Of a stretch of 64,000 nt of DNA, positions 63,978-64,000 are shown in pieces. The notes beneath the pieces were generated by a model. The model saw nothing but the letters and a program-made list of their open reading frames with translations, had not been told where the DNA came from and searched no databases. The position numbers and the translations under genes are program-made. Within the stretch, counting starts at the first letter, position 1; each line of letters begins with the position of its first letter. Origin of the DNA: Chryseosolibacter sp964493505 (GTDB lineage Bacteria; Bacteroidota; Bacteroidia; Cytophagales; Cyclobacteriaceae); assembly GCA_964493505.1 (NCBI GenBank), contig CAZBNP010000006.1, positions 160,171-224,170 of the forward strand, given 5' to 3'.

Positions 63978-64000
63978 TTAGACAATTTCATTTGTAATCA

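Overview
The window reads as chromosomal DNA of a member of the Bacteroidota, most likely the order Cytophagales. The evidence is promoters of the TTTG-N19..21-TAnnTTTG type, few Shine-Dalgarno sequences, a TonB-dependent receptor, CarboxypepD_reg-fronted envelope proteins, a LytS/LytTR pair, ECF sigma factors paired with envelope anti-sigma/TonB proteins, and an RHS protein of the Cytophagales type. The order is inference; no rRNA is present.

Layout. 0-9.9 kb: tail of a TonB receptor, a UbiA-family prenyltransferase, purN, a hotdog thioesterase, an S41 protease, a hemerythrin-like protein, ruvX, def, a nitrilase-family amidase and purH. 10-15.6 kb: a complete elongasome operon, mreB-mreC-mreD-mrdA-rodA. 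15.6-25 kb: an unknown conserved protein, recO, ppc, then a leftward operon ECF sigma - zinc anti-sigma - gmk - nadD - DUF5686-like protein. 25.3-30.2 kb: a second ECF sigma fused in operon to a TonB-like anti-sigma, divergent from a VWA protein, plus a CarboxypepD_reg protein. 30.3-32.3 kb: a LytS/LytTR two-component pair. 32.4-39.3 kb: a TetR-controlled tripartite ABC-2 efflux operon, resembling E. coli CecR/YbhGFSR but with the two ATPase halves as separate genes. Twin copies of AATCAAATGATT lie before tetR and before tolC.

39.3-45.2 kb is a decayed accessory region: half of a tyrosine recombinase, a small membrane protein that may be an immunity protein, an RHS gene cut into three frames by two short palindromic insertions (52 bp and 31 bp), two hairpins followed by the same 12 bases, and a coiled-coil/beta-barrel gene with a one-base frameshift. 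45.3-60.2 kb returns to ordinary genes: aspartate-type aminotransferase, recR, clpS, a sodium:solute symporter, an alkyltransferase-like protein lacking the acceptor cysteine, a Tat-exported phospholipase C, a NagX-like membrane acyltransferase, and a NarL-type regulator with its TPR-histidine kinase. 61-64 kb is again accessory: an attC-like folded repeat, a tRNA-Ser(UGA) with its own promoter and terminator, and an AT-rich gene joining a MORC/MutL-like GHKL ATPase to a PD-(D/E)XK nuclease domain, a plausible standalone defence protein.

Intergenic space carries several families of short imperfect repeats (CAAAGGGCAAAA, GGGTTCCGGGTTT, CGACTACCGAC types, a 70-bp inverted repeat and a 33-bp palindrome), often between convergent genes. 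The strongest unexplained signal is the pair of palindromes inside the RHS gene: removing exactly these bases restores one continuous RHS reading frame.
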